Source: Methanosarcina sp. UBA289
GTDB lineage: Archaea; Halobacteriota; Methanosarcinia; Methanosarcinales; Methanosarcinaceae
DNA: 64,000 nt
Assembly (NCBI GenBank): GCA_002496565.1
Contig: DAKJ01000023.1
Span: 23,794-87,793 of the forward strand
Direction of reading: 5' to 3'
In this document: positions 55,026 to 63,900 of the stretch, piece by piece
Position numbering within the stretch: the first letter of the stretch is position 1
Layout: every line of letters starts with the position of its first letter
Made by a program: the position numbers and the translations under genes
Notes under the pieces: generated by a model
Told to the model about the DNA's origin: nothing
Seen by the model: the letters and a program-made list of their open reading frames with translations, nothing else
Database searches by the model: none

Positions 55026-55598
55026 ATGAAAATACTGGGAATTTCAGGTAGCCCACGAAAGGGCCAGAACTGTGAGAAAATGATCGCATCTGCTCTCGAA
55101 ATTGCAAAAGAAAGAGGTTTTGAAACCGATACAATCTTTCTCTCAAATAAGGAAATCTCCCCCTGTAAAGTTTGCGGGGCTTGCATAGAAAAAGATTCAT
55201 GTGTGATTGATGACGGAATGGATGAAGTTTACGAGAAAATGAGAGCCGCCGACGGTATAATTGTTGCATCGCCGGTATATATGGGTAATTATCCTGCCCA
55301 GCTCAAAGCTCTTTTTGACAGAAGTGTCCTGCTTCGCCGCAAAAACTTTGCACTTAAAAACAAAGTAGGAGCAGCTCTCTCAGTTGGAGGCTCAAGAAAC
55401 GGAGGGCAGGAAAAAACTATTCAATCCATCCACGACTGGATGCACATTCAAGGCATGATTGTAGTTGGCGATAACGCTCACTTCGGCGGAATAACATGGA
55501 ATCCGGCAGAAGAAGACTCCATTGGTATGCAGACCGTTTCCGAAACTGCAAAAAAACTCTGTGAAGTTGTGGAACTTATCCGAAAAAACGTAAAATAA
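55026..55598 (+). CDS. isf: Iron-sulfur flavoprotein Isf
   Basis: A homodimeric FMN and [4Fe-4S] protein that takes electrons from ferredoxin and reduces O2, H2O2 or other acceptors. The flavodoxin-like start MKILGISGSPRKGQNCEK is followed by the compact cluster motif C-x2-C-x2-C-x5-C (SPCKVCGACIEKDSC, about residues 43-57). Most of the sequence closely agrees with the known Isf of acetate-grown Methanosarcina. The ATG at 55026 gives the usual N-terminus; 55017 would add three residues. It is divergent from pta-ackA. Confidence 0.93.
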   Translation: MKILGISGSPRKGQNCEKMIASALEIAKERGFETDTIFLSNKEISPCKVCGACIEKDSCVIDDGMDEVYEKMRAADGIIVASPVYMGNYPAQLKALFDRSVLLRRKNFALKNKVGAALSVGGSRNGGQEKTIQSIHDWMHIQGMIVVGDNAHFGGITWNPAEEDSIGMQTVSETAKKLCEVVELIRKNVK

Positions 55599-55809
55599 GA
55601 CAAATGAAGTACATTAAACAATATAATACAGATATATTTAAATAAATGCTTGAAATCCTTTGAACAAAAATATTCAGGCAGAATAAAGCCTGAAACTTAC
55701 CTTTTTGTTCAAGAAAAAAGCAGAAATAAAAGGATTCAAGAGGCACGAGTTTTTGGAAATTGATCCAGGGTCCAGGTTGATATTCCATAGTATAAAAGAA
55801 TACCTAAGG

Positions 55810-56041
55810 ATGACAGAATATATTGTTCGGTTTGATACCGAAACTGCCAGGGCCAATTCAATTGTCTTTATAATTGGGCTCCTTATAGGGTTTGTAATAG
55901 GAGTTTATGATCGGACTCTCCAGTACAGCAACCTTTTCCTGGGTATACACATGGATTCCTTTTACACGAGTTCCCACACCTTATGTATTATTCATGCCCG
56001 CCCTTGAAAGATTGCTGGTAGGAGCAACTCTCATTTTCTGA
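55810..56041 (+). pseudogene. Small membrane protein gene with a +1 frameshift
   Basis: From ATG 55810 the frame encodes a hydrophobic helix (IVFIIGLLIGFVIGVYD). After about 55938 coding character moves to another frame (WVYTWIPFTRVPTPYVLFMP...), which ends at TGA 56039 with a second hydrophobic stretch (ERLLVGATLIF). One extra base in the TTTTCC region near 55934-55939 explains the break. A TTG at 55705 could extend the first part upstream. The repaired product would be about 77 residues with two membrane segments. No family is recognised. Confidence 0.45.
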
Positions 56042-56151
56042 TGAAAAAGAAATATGTCGTTGATGGGCTCATAGAAACTATAATCCTCCTCGGAGCAAGA
56101 CTTAAGCTAAGGGATGTTTTTCTGGAGGCTTTTACTTCAATAATCAATTAG
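56041..56151 (+). CDS. Possible 36-residue protein coupled to the broken membrane gene
   Basis: The ATG overlaps the TGA of the repaired upstream frame (TGATG), a typical coupling. The product is a basic start (MKKKYVVDG) plus an amphipathic to hydrophobic helix (ETIILLGARLKLRDVFLEAF). It may be the last helix of the same membrane protein or a short partner. Between its end and 56393 nothing else is supported. Confidence 0.3.
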   Translation: MKKKYVVDGLIETIILLGARLKLRDVFLEAFTSIIN

Positions 56152-56393
56152 TTCAGAAGGTTCCCTGGGAATACAGTACTATGAGCCATCATATAGCACT
56201 TTTTATCGTGAATGGTTTTCAGAGACTTAGCTTGCTTATTTGATCCCAGGTCTTTGAAGTGACCTGTAAAATATTACTCCCAATTTAAATCGCCCAAGAT
56301 ACTTACCAAAAGCAGTAAACCTAAAAAAGGTCCCCTGACAAAAAGAATAAGACCTAGAAAGGAAACATCATTTATAGATAGTGGGGGGCCGCT

Positions 56394-59300
56394 ATGCTTG
56401 GATCCGTAACTGAAAGCAGCTCAAATGGAGATCTGGAAAAGTATCTGAAAAATGTAATGCTGGAAGATAGAGATAAAACTTGCAACTACGTAGAATTATC
56501 TGCTAGAGAAATACTACCAATAACGCGCAGGCTTTTCGAAGAGAGAGTTTCCCTTGCTTATGACTTCAAGATCTCACAAATTGTGGAAAAAGAAAAGCAT
56601 CTGATAATTTACGGGGAGGCAGGTTCTGGAAAGACAAGCACTCTTAAGTGGCTGAGTACTGTCTATGCCAGAGAATACCTCAAGAAAAAAGAAGAATTTG
56701 TTCCAATATATATAGCACTCGACTCCTATGTTAAAGGTTCTTTTTACAATTATTTAAAAGTACAATTAGCGAAAAAAGGCATTTATGAGACGGATTTTAA
56801 GAAACTGTTCGAAGGAAAAGCCCTGCTGTTACTAGACGGACTTGACCTGCTCACGCCTTCTGAGAATTTCTCTCCCTTTGATGAAATCTCCGATTTTATT
56901 TCCGAGTATGAAGATTGCAGATATGTTATTGCCTCAAGACCTGAGGCTTTTGATAGTTTAAAAAGTATGTTTGCACTTTGCGAACTTGAAAAATTGACCA
57001 ATGAAAAAATAAAGTTATTTATAGAAAAGAATGTCTCGAATAAGAGACAGGCAAAGCTATTAAAAGCCAGAGTCTTGGCTGAGATTCAGTCAAAACCGGT
57101 TCTCCAGAATCCTTTGCTACTTTACCTCTGGATCAGACTTTCAACAGCGCATATGGGGACAAGAGAAAGACCGGAAGATATCAAACACTTTACCCTTTTT
57201 GACTCTATTCCTTCCAGCCGGGTAGAAATATATCAGGCTTTCGTTTCAGAGATTTTTAAAGATTACAGAATAAGAGACGAGTTTTCCAGATTCCAGGATC
57301 AATTGCCTCTAAAAATAAGCTTTGAGAGAAAAAGTTCACAAAGGATGCTTTCTGGAAGAATGGATTTTCACGCGCTGAGTATAGAAAGAATAGATTTTCA
57401 GGAGCTTGGTGCCAAAGGAATAGATTTTCAGGAGCTTAATGTCAAAAAAACAAATTCTGAGGAGCTTAATATCGGAAGAACAGACATTGAAAATCTCTTG
57501 ATGGAATTATCCTTCAAACTCCAGTGTAGGAATAAGATCTCATGTAAGTATGACTATGCCCTTGAAGTGGCAGAAACGTGTACTGAGTGCAGCAGATCTG
57601 GAAAGATAAAGTCCAGAAAACTCCTTCAGGCCTGTATAGGGTTCGGACTCCTAATAAAAAAGAGGTCCGAAGTAAAGTTTGGGATAGATAGAGCTTTTCA
57701 GGAATATTTTGCGGCTTTAAAGCTGAAAACGTACCTTGGAAAAGGAATGGACATCTCAGAGGCATTCAGGAATCCGAGATGGGAAAATGTAATAATGTTA
57801 ACCTCGGAGTTAGTTGATTCAGGAGAAGAACTTGTAAATTCGATGGTCTCAAGCGGAAATTTATACCTGGCTTCAAAATGTGCTGTGAGAGCCAGCCCCG
57901 AAACAAAAGGAAAGCTATGTTCTTTACTTGCCAGGAAACTTGACAGCAGGTATACCGTAGAAAAAGTAAAGGCTGTTCAAAGCCTTGGAAGGCTCGGAGC
58001 CTGTGGGATCAGAGCTAATACTGGAGCACTTGAGGATAAAGATATCAGGGTGAAAAGAGAAACTGCAAAAGTGCTTGGGGAAACAAGGTCCGAGATGGCA
58101 CTCGTCCCTCTTGAGGCTGCAGTTGGGGACGAAGATTATTCTGTAAGGATAGAAGCTATAAAGTCTCTTGGCTTAATAGGATCCGAGAGAGCAATCGAGT
58201 TGCTCAGGAATACGTTTGCGGATAAGAACAGAGCTGTCCGGCTGGAGGCTGCCGATGCGCTGATGCAGATTGGATCTGAAAAAGCGCTGGAAGTCCTTAT
58301 TTCCGCACTTGGGGCCAATGATGACTTTGTTCGGATTGGGGCTATAGGAGCTCTTGGAAGGACAAATTCCAGGCAAGTGGCGGAAGCTCTCATAAAAGCA
58401 TTTCAAGAAGAAGATAAGCTTGTCCGGTTGGGAGCTGCTGAAGCCCTGGGTAGGATGAGATCTGAAAGAGCTGTTGAGCCATTTGTAGATGCCCTTGAAG
58501 ATAAAGACGAATTTGTACGCTGGATTGCTACAAGAGCGCTTGGAGAAATCAAATCAGATAAAACTTCCGGCACATTCGTCAATATGCTTGGGGATAAAAG
58601 CCGTTTCGTCCGAAGGGAGGCCGCAAAAGGACTCGGAGTAGTTGGATCCGAGAAAACACTTGACTCTCTCGTCTCCGCACTCTCGGATGAGGACGAATTT
58701 GTAAGAAAGACAGCCGTAGAATCTCTTGGAGAAATTAAGTCCGAGAAAGCTGCTAAAACCCTGATAAGTAAACTCCACGATAACAGCCATTTAGTCCGGC
58801 TGGAAGCCGCAAAAGCCCTTGGAATGATAAAAGTCAGGAAGGCTATTGCTCCACTACTTTTTGCACTGGGGGACGAAAACCGTTTTGTCAGGAAGGAAGC
58901 GGCAAATGCACTCGGACAACTTGAATCTGAAAAAATTCTTGAGCCTCTTATTAGAATTTTCAAGTCCGAAGACCCTTTTACAAGGCAGAGTGCAGTAAGA
59001 ACCCTGGGCCAGATAAATTTAGAGGGGATTCCGGACTGCATATCAGATCGAATCTTTGATTTCATTGATAATGCCCTCAAAGACGAAAATAAGCTTGTTC
59101 GAAAGGAGACCGCAAAATCCCTACAAAGCCTATCCGAAAGCAGACGCGAAAGAGCTTTTGAATCCCTGATCAAGGCACTCGATAATGAAGATGATGAGGT
59201 TAGGAGGCTTGCAGCCGAGTCCTTGGGACTTTTTGATTGTGAAAAAGCTATCCCCCTACTAGTCAGTGCTCTCAAGTCTAGAGACGCAACCGTGCGCCGT

Positions 59301-59843
59301 TTTGCAGCTGATGTCCTCGGCAGGATCAGGTCAAAAAAAGCCCTCCAACCCCTGATAGACGTTCTGGTTTTTGATAACAATGGCTCCGTGAGGGAAGAAG
59401 CTGCAAGAGCGCTTGGAAAAATAAAATCTAGGCGGGCCGTAGAGCCTCTTATTGACGCGCTGATGGATCAAAATAATGAAGGAAGATCGGGAGCAGCCGA
59501 GGCTCTCGGCCGTATTAAAGCCAAAAATACAGTAGATCACCTTATTGTCGCCCTTGCGGACACGGATGATTTCACGCGTATAGCTGCTGCAAAAGCCCTC
59601 GGCCGGATAAAGCCGAAAAAATCCATTGAACCTCTTTTCAACAGCCTATATGACTGGAACCGCTTCGTAAAAGCCGAAGCAGCCGGAGCCCTCAAAAAGA
59701 TATGTACTGAAGAAGACAGGCCACGTTTGCAGGCTTTACTTGGCTCGGAAGATGAATTTACGGCAAATCTTGCTTTTGAGATTCTGGAAGGCATTGAAAT
59801 GGAGAAGATCTTAAAAACTGGGCTATATTTAGAACTGAAATAA
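56394..59843 (+). CDS. NACHT-domain NTPase with HEAT-repeat sensor
   Basis: A STAND-type signalling ATPase of 1149 residues. The Walker A motif GEAGSGKT is at 74-81, the Walker B ALLLLDGLD at 143-151 and the VIASRPEAF motif at 178-186, all as in NACHT proteins. The predicted winged-helix part (about 230-470) is interrupted by five 10-residue repeats of the kind IDFQELGAKG (about 322-370). From about 510 to the end run some twenty PBS-lyase HEAT repeats. The N-terminal segment before the NTPase is only about 60 residues, so no effector enzyme is fused. GTGGGGGG precedes the ATG. Relatives act in antiviral defence or in signalling. Confidence 0.88.
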   Translation: MLGSVTESSSNGDLEKYLKNVMLEDRDKTCNYVELSAREILPITRRLFEERVSLAYDFKISQIVEKEKHLIIYGEAGSGKTSTLKWLSTVYAREYLKKKEEFVPIYIALDSYVKGSFYNYLKVQLAKKGIYETDFKKLFEGKALLLLDGLDLLTPSENFSPFDEISDFISEYEDCRYVIASRPEAFDSLKSMFALCELEKLTNEKIKLFIEKNVSNKRQAKLLKARVLAEIQSKPVLQNPLLLYLWIRLSTAHMGTRERPEDIKHFTLFDSIPSSRVEIYQAFVSEIFKDYRIRDEFSRFQDQLPLKISFERKSSQRMLSGRMDFHALSIERIDFQELGAKGIDFQELNVKKTNSEELNIGRTDIENLLMELSFKLQCRNKISCKYDYALEVAETCTECSRSGKIKSRKLLQACIGFGLLIKKRSEVKFGIDRAFQEYFAALKLKTYLGKGMDISEAFRNPRWENVIMLTSELVDSGEELVNSMVSSGNLYLASKCAVRASPETKGKLCSLLARKLDSRYTVEKVKAVQSLGRLGACGIRANTGALEDKDIRVKRETAKVLGETRSEMALVPLEAAVGDEDYSVRIEAIKSLGLIGSERAIELLRNTFADKNRAVRLEAADALMQIGSEKALEVLISALGANDDFVRIGAIGALGRTNSRQVAEALIKAFQEEDKLVRLGAAEALGRMRSERAVEPFVDALEDKDEFVRWIATRALGEIKSDKTSGTFVNMLGDKSRFVRREAAKGLGVVGSEKTLDSLVSALSDEDEFVRKTAVESLGEIKSEKAAKTLISKLHDNSHLVRLEAAKALGMIKVRKAIAPLLFALGDENRFVRKEAANALGQLESEKILEPLIRIFKSEDPFTRQSAVRTLGQINLEGIPDCISDRIFDFIDNALKDENKLVRKETAKSLQSLSESRRERAFESLIKALDNEDDEVRRLAAESLGLFDCEKAIPLLVSALKSRDATVRRFAADVLGRIRSKKALQPLIDVLVFDNNGSVREEAARALGKIKSRRAVEPLIDALMDQNNEGRSGAAEALGRIKAKNTVDHLIVALADTDDFTRIAAAKALGRIKPKKSIEPLFNSLYDWNRFVKAEAAGALKKICTEEDRPRLQALLGSEDEFTANLAFEILEGIEMEKILKTGLYLELK

Positions 59844-59970
59844 ACCAGAAAACTGTAGGAAGCAGTAGCAAGCCACAATGAAGAAGAAAATAACTTCATT
59901 TCAACCAGAGGAATGGAAAAAAAGGAAAAACAAGACAGAATAACCGTGCTAGCCGTATTTTTCCTCAATT

Positions 59971-60000
59971 TGTCACGCTCGACGCAGGAGAGCGGTCTTT
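59971..60000 (+). repeat. 30-bp direct repeat, left copy
   Basis: It starts TGTCACGCTCGACGCAGGAG and matches 61310-61339 in 28 of 30 bases. The two copies bracket the radical SAM gene and the tRNA-like fragment. In one frame both read V-T-L-D-A-G-E-R, so they may also be ends of lost genes. The rest of 59844-60191 is empty. Confidence 0.7.
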
Positions 60001-60191
60001 CTTCGTATAGAAATTCCAAAACACAAATTAACTCTCTCTGCTATTAAAGGAATACAATTACTCAGAGAGATCCAATCTTCATATTAACCAATGAGCTGTT
60101 TCAAAACTACCTTCGATCCATCTGGCTCAATATTTAGGAGTAGAGAAATCAAGATCAAACACATGAAAAAAAAGAAATATTTTTAGAATGT

Positions 60192-61073
60192 ATGTATTAC
60201 AATATGACATACCGCGATACGATATATCAGTACCTAACTGATCCCAGAGTAGTATATGTAAAGTCAAAGATATACAAATATAGAGCAGGGCTAATGTGTT
60301 ATAACAATGTTCTTCCAAAGCTCGAAACTCATTTAGTAGATCATTGTAATTTAAACTGCAAAGGTTGTAGTCACTTTAGTCCACTAAGCTCCCCAGCTTT
60401 CGCAGATTTTAACCAATTTTCTAAGGATATCACTAGATTATCAGAACTATTTAAAAATATAAATCGATTTCGTATATTAGGTGGAGAACCCTTATTGCAT
60501 CCGGAAATAATTAAATTTATATCTTTTGCAAAGATGAAATTACCTGCATCTAATATCCGAATTGTAACCAATGGAATATTGCTTCCGAAAATGACTCCTT
60601 TGTTTTGGGAAACAATGGCAGACTCAAAAATCTCTATCGATATTACCGTATATCCCAAAGTACATGTAAGAGTAGATACCATAAAAGCTCTCGCGAAGAA
60701 ATATGATATAGATCTGGACATTAATTATCCAACAAGTTTCCGTAAAATACCAATAAATTTTAATGGCGATTGCAATATTAAGCAGTCATTAGATACATGT
60801 CGTGGAAACTTCTACAGTCCTTTTCTTCGTGATGGACATATATATTTATGTGCCCATATGACAATGTTTCAGCTATTTGAGAATGCATTTGATATAATCC
60901 CACCTCTAAATGTAAAACCAATTGAAGGGATCAATATCCATGAAAATATTACTGGAAAGGAGATTATTAATTATACTCTGAAACCTCAGTCTTGTTGCGG
61001 TTTCTGTAATTGGAAGGAACGCATTTTTTTCCCATGGGACATTAGCAAGCGAAAAGAAGATGAATGGATTTAA
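60192..61073 (+). CDS. Radical SAM protein with C-terminal cysteine cluster
   Basis: A 293-residue radical S-adenosylmethionine enzyme. The cluster motif C-x3-C-x2-C is C52-N-L-N-C56-K-G-C59. The GGEPLLHPEI motif for SAM binding follows (about residues 97-106), and VTNG closes the core strand. A cysteine near residue 200, another near 222 and a CCGFC group near 274 suggest an additional SPASM-like cluster. It resembles enzymes that modify peptides or sugars, but no precursor peptide gene is evident beside it. The composition is AT-rich. It lies between 30-bp direct repeats, consistent with a transferred cassette. Confidence 0.85.
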   Translation: MYYNMTYRDTIYQYLTDPRVVYVKSKIYKYRAGLMCYNNVLPKLETHLVDHCNLNCKGCSHFSPLSSPAFADFNQFSKDITRLSELFKNINRFRILGGEPLLHPEIIKFISFAKMKLPASNIRIVTNGILLPKMTPLFWETMADSKISIDITVYPKVHVRVDTIKALAKKYDIDLDINYPTSFRKIPINFNGDCNIKQSLDTCRGNFYSPFLRDGHIYLCAHMTMFQLFENAFDIIPPLNVKPIEGINIHENITGKEIINYTLKPQSCCGFCNWKERIFFPWDISKRKEDEWI

Positions 61074-61213
61074 AATGAGTTTGTTTTATCCTGAAATAAT
61101 TTCGCTTTGAAACCTTTTTGCTTTTTTGTCCATATTTTCACAACCCAAACAGTCTCATTCCGATTTCTCCTCTAAATCTCTGATATGTATCAAACTATTT
61201 CTCTAGTCTTCCG

Positions 61214-61265
61214 TTAGTCTGAGGAGCTGACGCTTGCGAGTACTGGTTTAATTCCAGTCCCTCCA
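61214..61265 (+). other. tRNA 3'-half-like fragment (possible attachment site)
   Basis: TTAGT and GCTGA (61214-61218, 61226-61230) form an anticodon-like stem around CTGAGGA, which would carry anticodon GAG (Leu). ACTGG and CCAGT (61242-61246, 61254-61258) form a perfect T-stem around the 7-base loop TTTAATT. CCCTCCA follows where the acceptor strand would be. No matching 5' half exists upstream, so this is a remnant, as left by integration into a tRNA gene. Confidence 0.45.
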
Positions 61266-61309
61266 ATTGGCCTTTTAAACTCACTGTCCCATGAACCATC
61301 CTTGTTGAT

Positions 61310-61339
61310 TGTCACGCTCGATGCAGGAGAGCGGCCTTT
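61310..61339 (+). repeat. 30-bp direct repeat, right copy
   Basis: It has two mismatches to 59971-60000. An open frame continues through it to a TAA near 61400 with protein-like residues (PNKIERINLDGLIRELIEK), without a start, so it may be the end of a deleted gene. Confidence 0.7.
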
Positions 61340-61430
61340 GCCGAATAAAATAGAAAGAATTAATTTAGATGGTCTCATAAGGGAGTTGATTGAGAAGTAA
61401 AGAAGAGATTTTCATATCAACGGGGATACG

Positions 61431-62829
61431 ATGGTTATTTCAGAATTAGCTTTAGGCTTATTTACTAACCTCTTATATGAGTCTTTCAAGAATATCCCTG
61501 AATATATTTCTGATATTTCTTCAAAAGTATATGATAAAGCAATTGAAGAGTTCTCGAATAATAATTATAAATTGACTGGAATACAAATTGATACGTTTTT
61601 TCGCCAGAAAAACGTGGAAAAAGCAATCAAAAAATACCTGAAAAATCCGGATAAGCTTGATTGCTCAAATATTTTGATCAACGAGTTTTTTGAATTATTC
61701 AGCGAGGAAGATTTTTCCCACGAAGACGCAGATTTAATCTTAAACTCCTTTTTGAGATAATAGACGCCGAAATAGAAAAAGAACCTGAACTTAGAGACTA
61801 TCTTGAGCTCTACTTAGCAAAGAAAAAAGATAAAACAACCCAAGAGATAAATCAAGGAGTTCAAGAGCTATCTAAAGATGTCAAAGGAATATCTCGTAAA
61901 GTTCAGGAGGAAGAAGAGAGAAAGGGAAATGTTCTGTTATTCGACTGCATTATCCTGACCGAATCGAATTGGGTTCAGGAGGAAGAAGAGAGAAAGAGAG
62001 ATGCTCTGGAAAGAAAACAATGGGAAGAAGAGATAAAAAGAAAAGAGAGAGAAGCTCTGGAAAGAAAACAAAGGCAAGAAGTCGAAGAGAAAGAAAGGAA
62101 AGAAGCAGATAGAAGAAATAATGAAAGCCAAGAAGAGCAGCAAAAAAAATTCGAAGGCAGATAGAAAAAAATGAGGATGAGAAGCGAAGTATAGAAGGGA
62201 ATAAAAGAAAAGAGACCGAAGAAAAGGAAGAGAAGAGACTTAAAGGAAACAAAGAAGTTATAAAAGAATTAAATCCTAAGTTAGCTTGTTTGTTATCTTC
62301 TGAAATAGATAGAATAATTGAAGAACAATTTGGTAAGCTCCCGGAAGGACTCGTTACATTCATTTTTAATAAAAAAATGAGAGTTGATATTTCAGAGAAA
62401 GTAGAAGCGTACATAGCTAAAGACTTGTGTCAAATTAATGAAAAGATAGAGAACTATTACTTACATGGAGAAGACAAAATCAGTTCGTTATTTAAGGCAG
62501 TTAAAATAACTTCACTTATGAGAATTTCATTAGAAGGAGCTAATTTTGAGATTAAAGCGACAACTCCTGAAGTACAACAAATATTAAATGACGAAGCGAC
62601 TACTTGGAGATGGACTGTAAAACCACTAAAGTATGGAATACAAAAATTACTTCTTAGCGTTGACATTATAGTAAAGTTGCCTCAAGATATCGATAGAGAA
62701 CGCCACATTACGATGTTAGAGGAAGAAATTGAGGTAAAAGTCAACCCTAGGTATTTCTTAGAGCATAATTGGAAATGGATTGTAGGTACAATAATAACTA
62801 TAATACTTGCAATTGTTTTCAAGGGATAA
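61431..62829 (+). pseudogene. Coiled-coil membrane protein gene broken by two frameshifts
   Basis: Three consecutive frames join into one protein of about 465 residues. Part 1 (61431 to about 61750) is a helical domain (ELALGLFTNLLYESFKNIPEYI). The frame changes at a run of five T's (61749-61753) into IIDAEIEKEPELRDYLELYL and a long charged coiled coil. It changes again at a run of eight A's (62142-62149) into the last part, which ends with a membrane helix (WIVGTIITIILAIVF). Each break needs one added base. A 24-base segment beginning GTTCAGGAGGAAGAAGAG is present twice (about 61902 and 61974). The function is unknown. Confidence 0.7.
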
Positions 62830-63073
62830 CAAAAATAATCTTATAGAAGACTGATTTCCAAAATTAGTACTTGATTCCAACATGTACTTTCACAAGCCTG
62901 CCTTTTATCCCATTAATCAATCAATAAAATTCCTAAGATTTGGAGAAGTATTAAGGACAAGAAAATTCTATAATCAGGTAAAATGAATAAAAATTAAACT
63001 GTTAATATATAACATAAATAAGAAGGATGGGGGTATTAGTGACCCTCTGCGCTCTATAGTAATAAAAGTGATT

Positions 63074-63439
63074 TTATTTCATCAATTCCGTATCCTCATG
63101 CGAATAAGCCGGTGCACAGCAGCAGAGAATTTTCAGCGGCGTATTTCCTGTGTTTTGAATTCTGTGCGGAGTGTCAGGAGAAATACAAACGGTGTCCCCT
63201 TTTTTGACCTCGAATTCTTCAGAGCCAAGAGTCATTATTCCGCTGCCTTCGGTAATGTAATAGATTTCTTCGGTCAGATGGTGCTTGTGAAGAAGGGTTT
63301 TCCCGCCGGCTGGCACGGTAGCTTCGGCAAGGCTCTGGTTTGAATTGCCGTGGATTGAAGGATGCATGAGTTCTCGGATAATTGAACCGTCTTTCGTGAT
63401 GTAAGGTTCTACTTCTTCGTATCTGGTAAAGATTTGCAT
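63074..63439 (-). CDS. Cupin-domain protein
   Basis: A 121-residue single cupin barrel. Motif 1 is H-x-H-x4-E (KHHLTEEIYYITEG, about residues 52-65) and motif 2 includes the conserved P-x-x-x-x-H (SPDTPHRI, about 87-94), together providing a metal site. Overall it resembles mannose-6-phosphate isomerase-type stand-alone cupins. The C-terminus has a CCC triplet that is unusual. The enzymatic activity is unknown. No strong ribosome site precedes the ATG. The 240 bases before it on the other side hold no gene. Confidence 0.9.
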   Translation of the reverse strand: MQIFTRYEEVEPYITKDGSIIRELMHPSIHGNSNQSLAEATVPAGGKTLLHKHHLTEEIYYITEGSGIMTLGSEEFEVKKGDTVCISPDTPHRIQNTGNTPLKILCCCAPAYSHEDTELMK

Positions 63440-63621
63440 TGTAAATTACTGGAAACCAAAATTATAACTATTTTTTCATTCAAGAGAGTTTGCGCCTAAA
63501 CTCTCTTATTTGGAACTTTTCTTGCAAAGCCATTTCAGGCTCAAATTATTATATATGTTTTACATTATTAATTAATATTAAGAGAAAATTCGATGAATAA
63601 TGATACTCGGAGTATGAAAAT

Positions 63622-63900
63622 ATGAAAACAAATAAAAAACCAAATATCGATAGCAAAAATGTGAAACCAAATAAAAAACTAGATATCAATAGCGAAAATA
63701 TGAGTAAGGATGCGTTCACATACATTATATGGGCCATTTTAATTATAAGTCCATTATACACGCTTTACTTTTTATATTCATTAGCTACAGGAGGTTCGAT
63801 TATTTATACCACAATACCTTCAGTAATTTTCTTCGTGGCTGGAGCAATTACATTATTTGATATACTTGCAGTTAATCAAATAATGACTGCAAGAAATTGA
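63622..63900 (+). CDS. Small two-helix membrane protein
   Basis: A 92-residue protein. A hydrophilic N-terminus contains an imperfect tandem repeat (KPNIDSKNVKPNKK, then LDINSENM) encoded by duplicated DNA at about 63634-63700. Two membrane helices follow (about residues 33-55 and 61-84). There is no recognised family. The start ATG lies after a short AT-rich leader with no clear Shine-Dalgarno. Confidence 0.65.
   Translation: MKTNKKPNIDSKNVKPNKKLDINSENMSKDAFTYIIWAILIISPLYTLYFLYSLATGGSIIYTTIPSVIFFVAGAITLFDILAVNQIMTARN

Noticed and set aside
58403..59380. Long open frame on the minus strand opposite the HEAT repeats of the NACHT protein
   Set aside because: It is repetitive and Ser/Arg-rich, a mirror of the periodic sense-strand repeats.
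61200..61265. Complete tRNA gene
   Set aside because: No D-arm or 5' acceptor strand pairs with CCCTCCA, so only a 3' fragment was reported.
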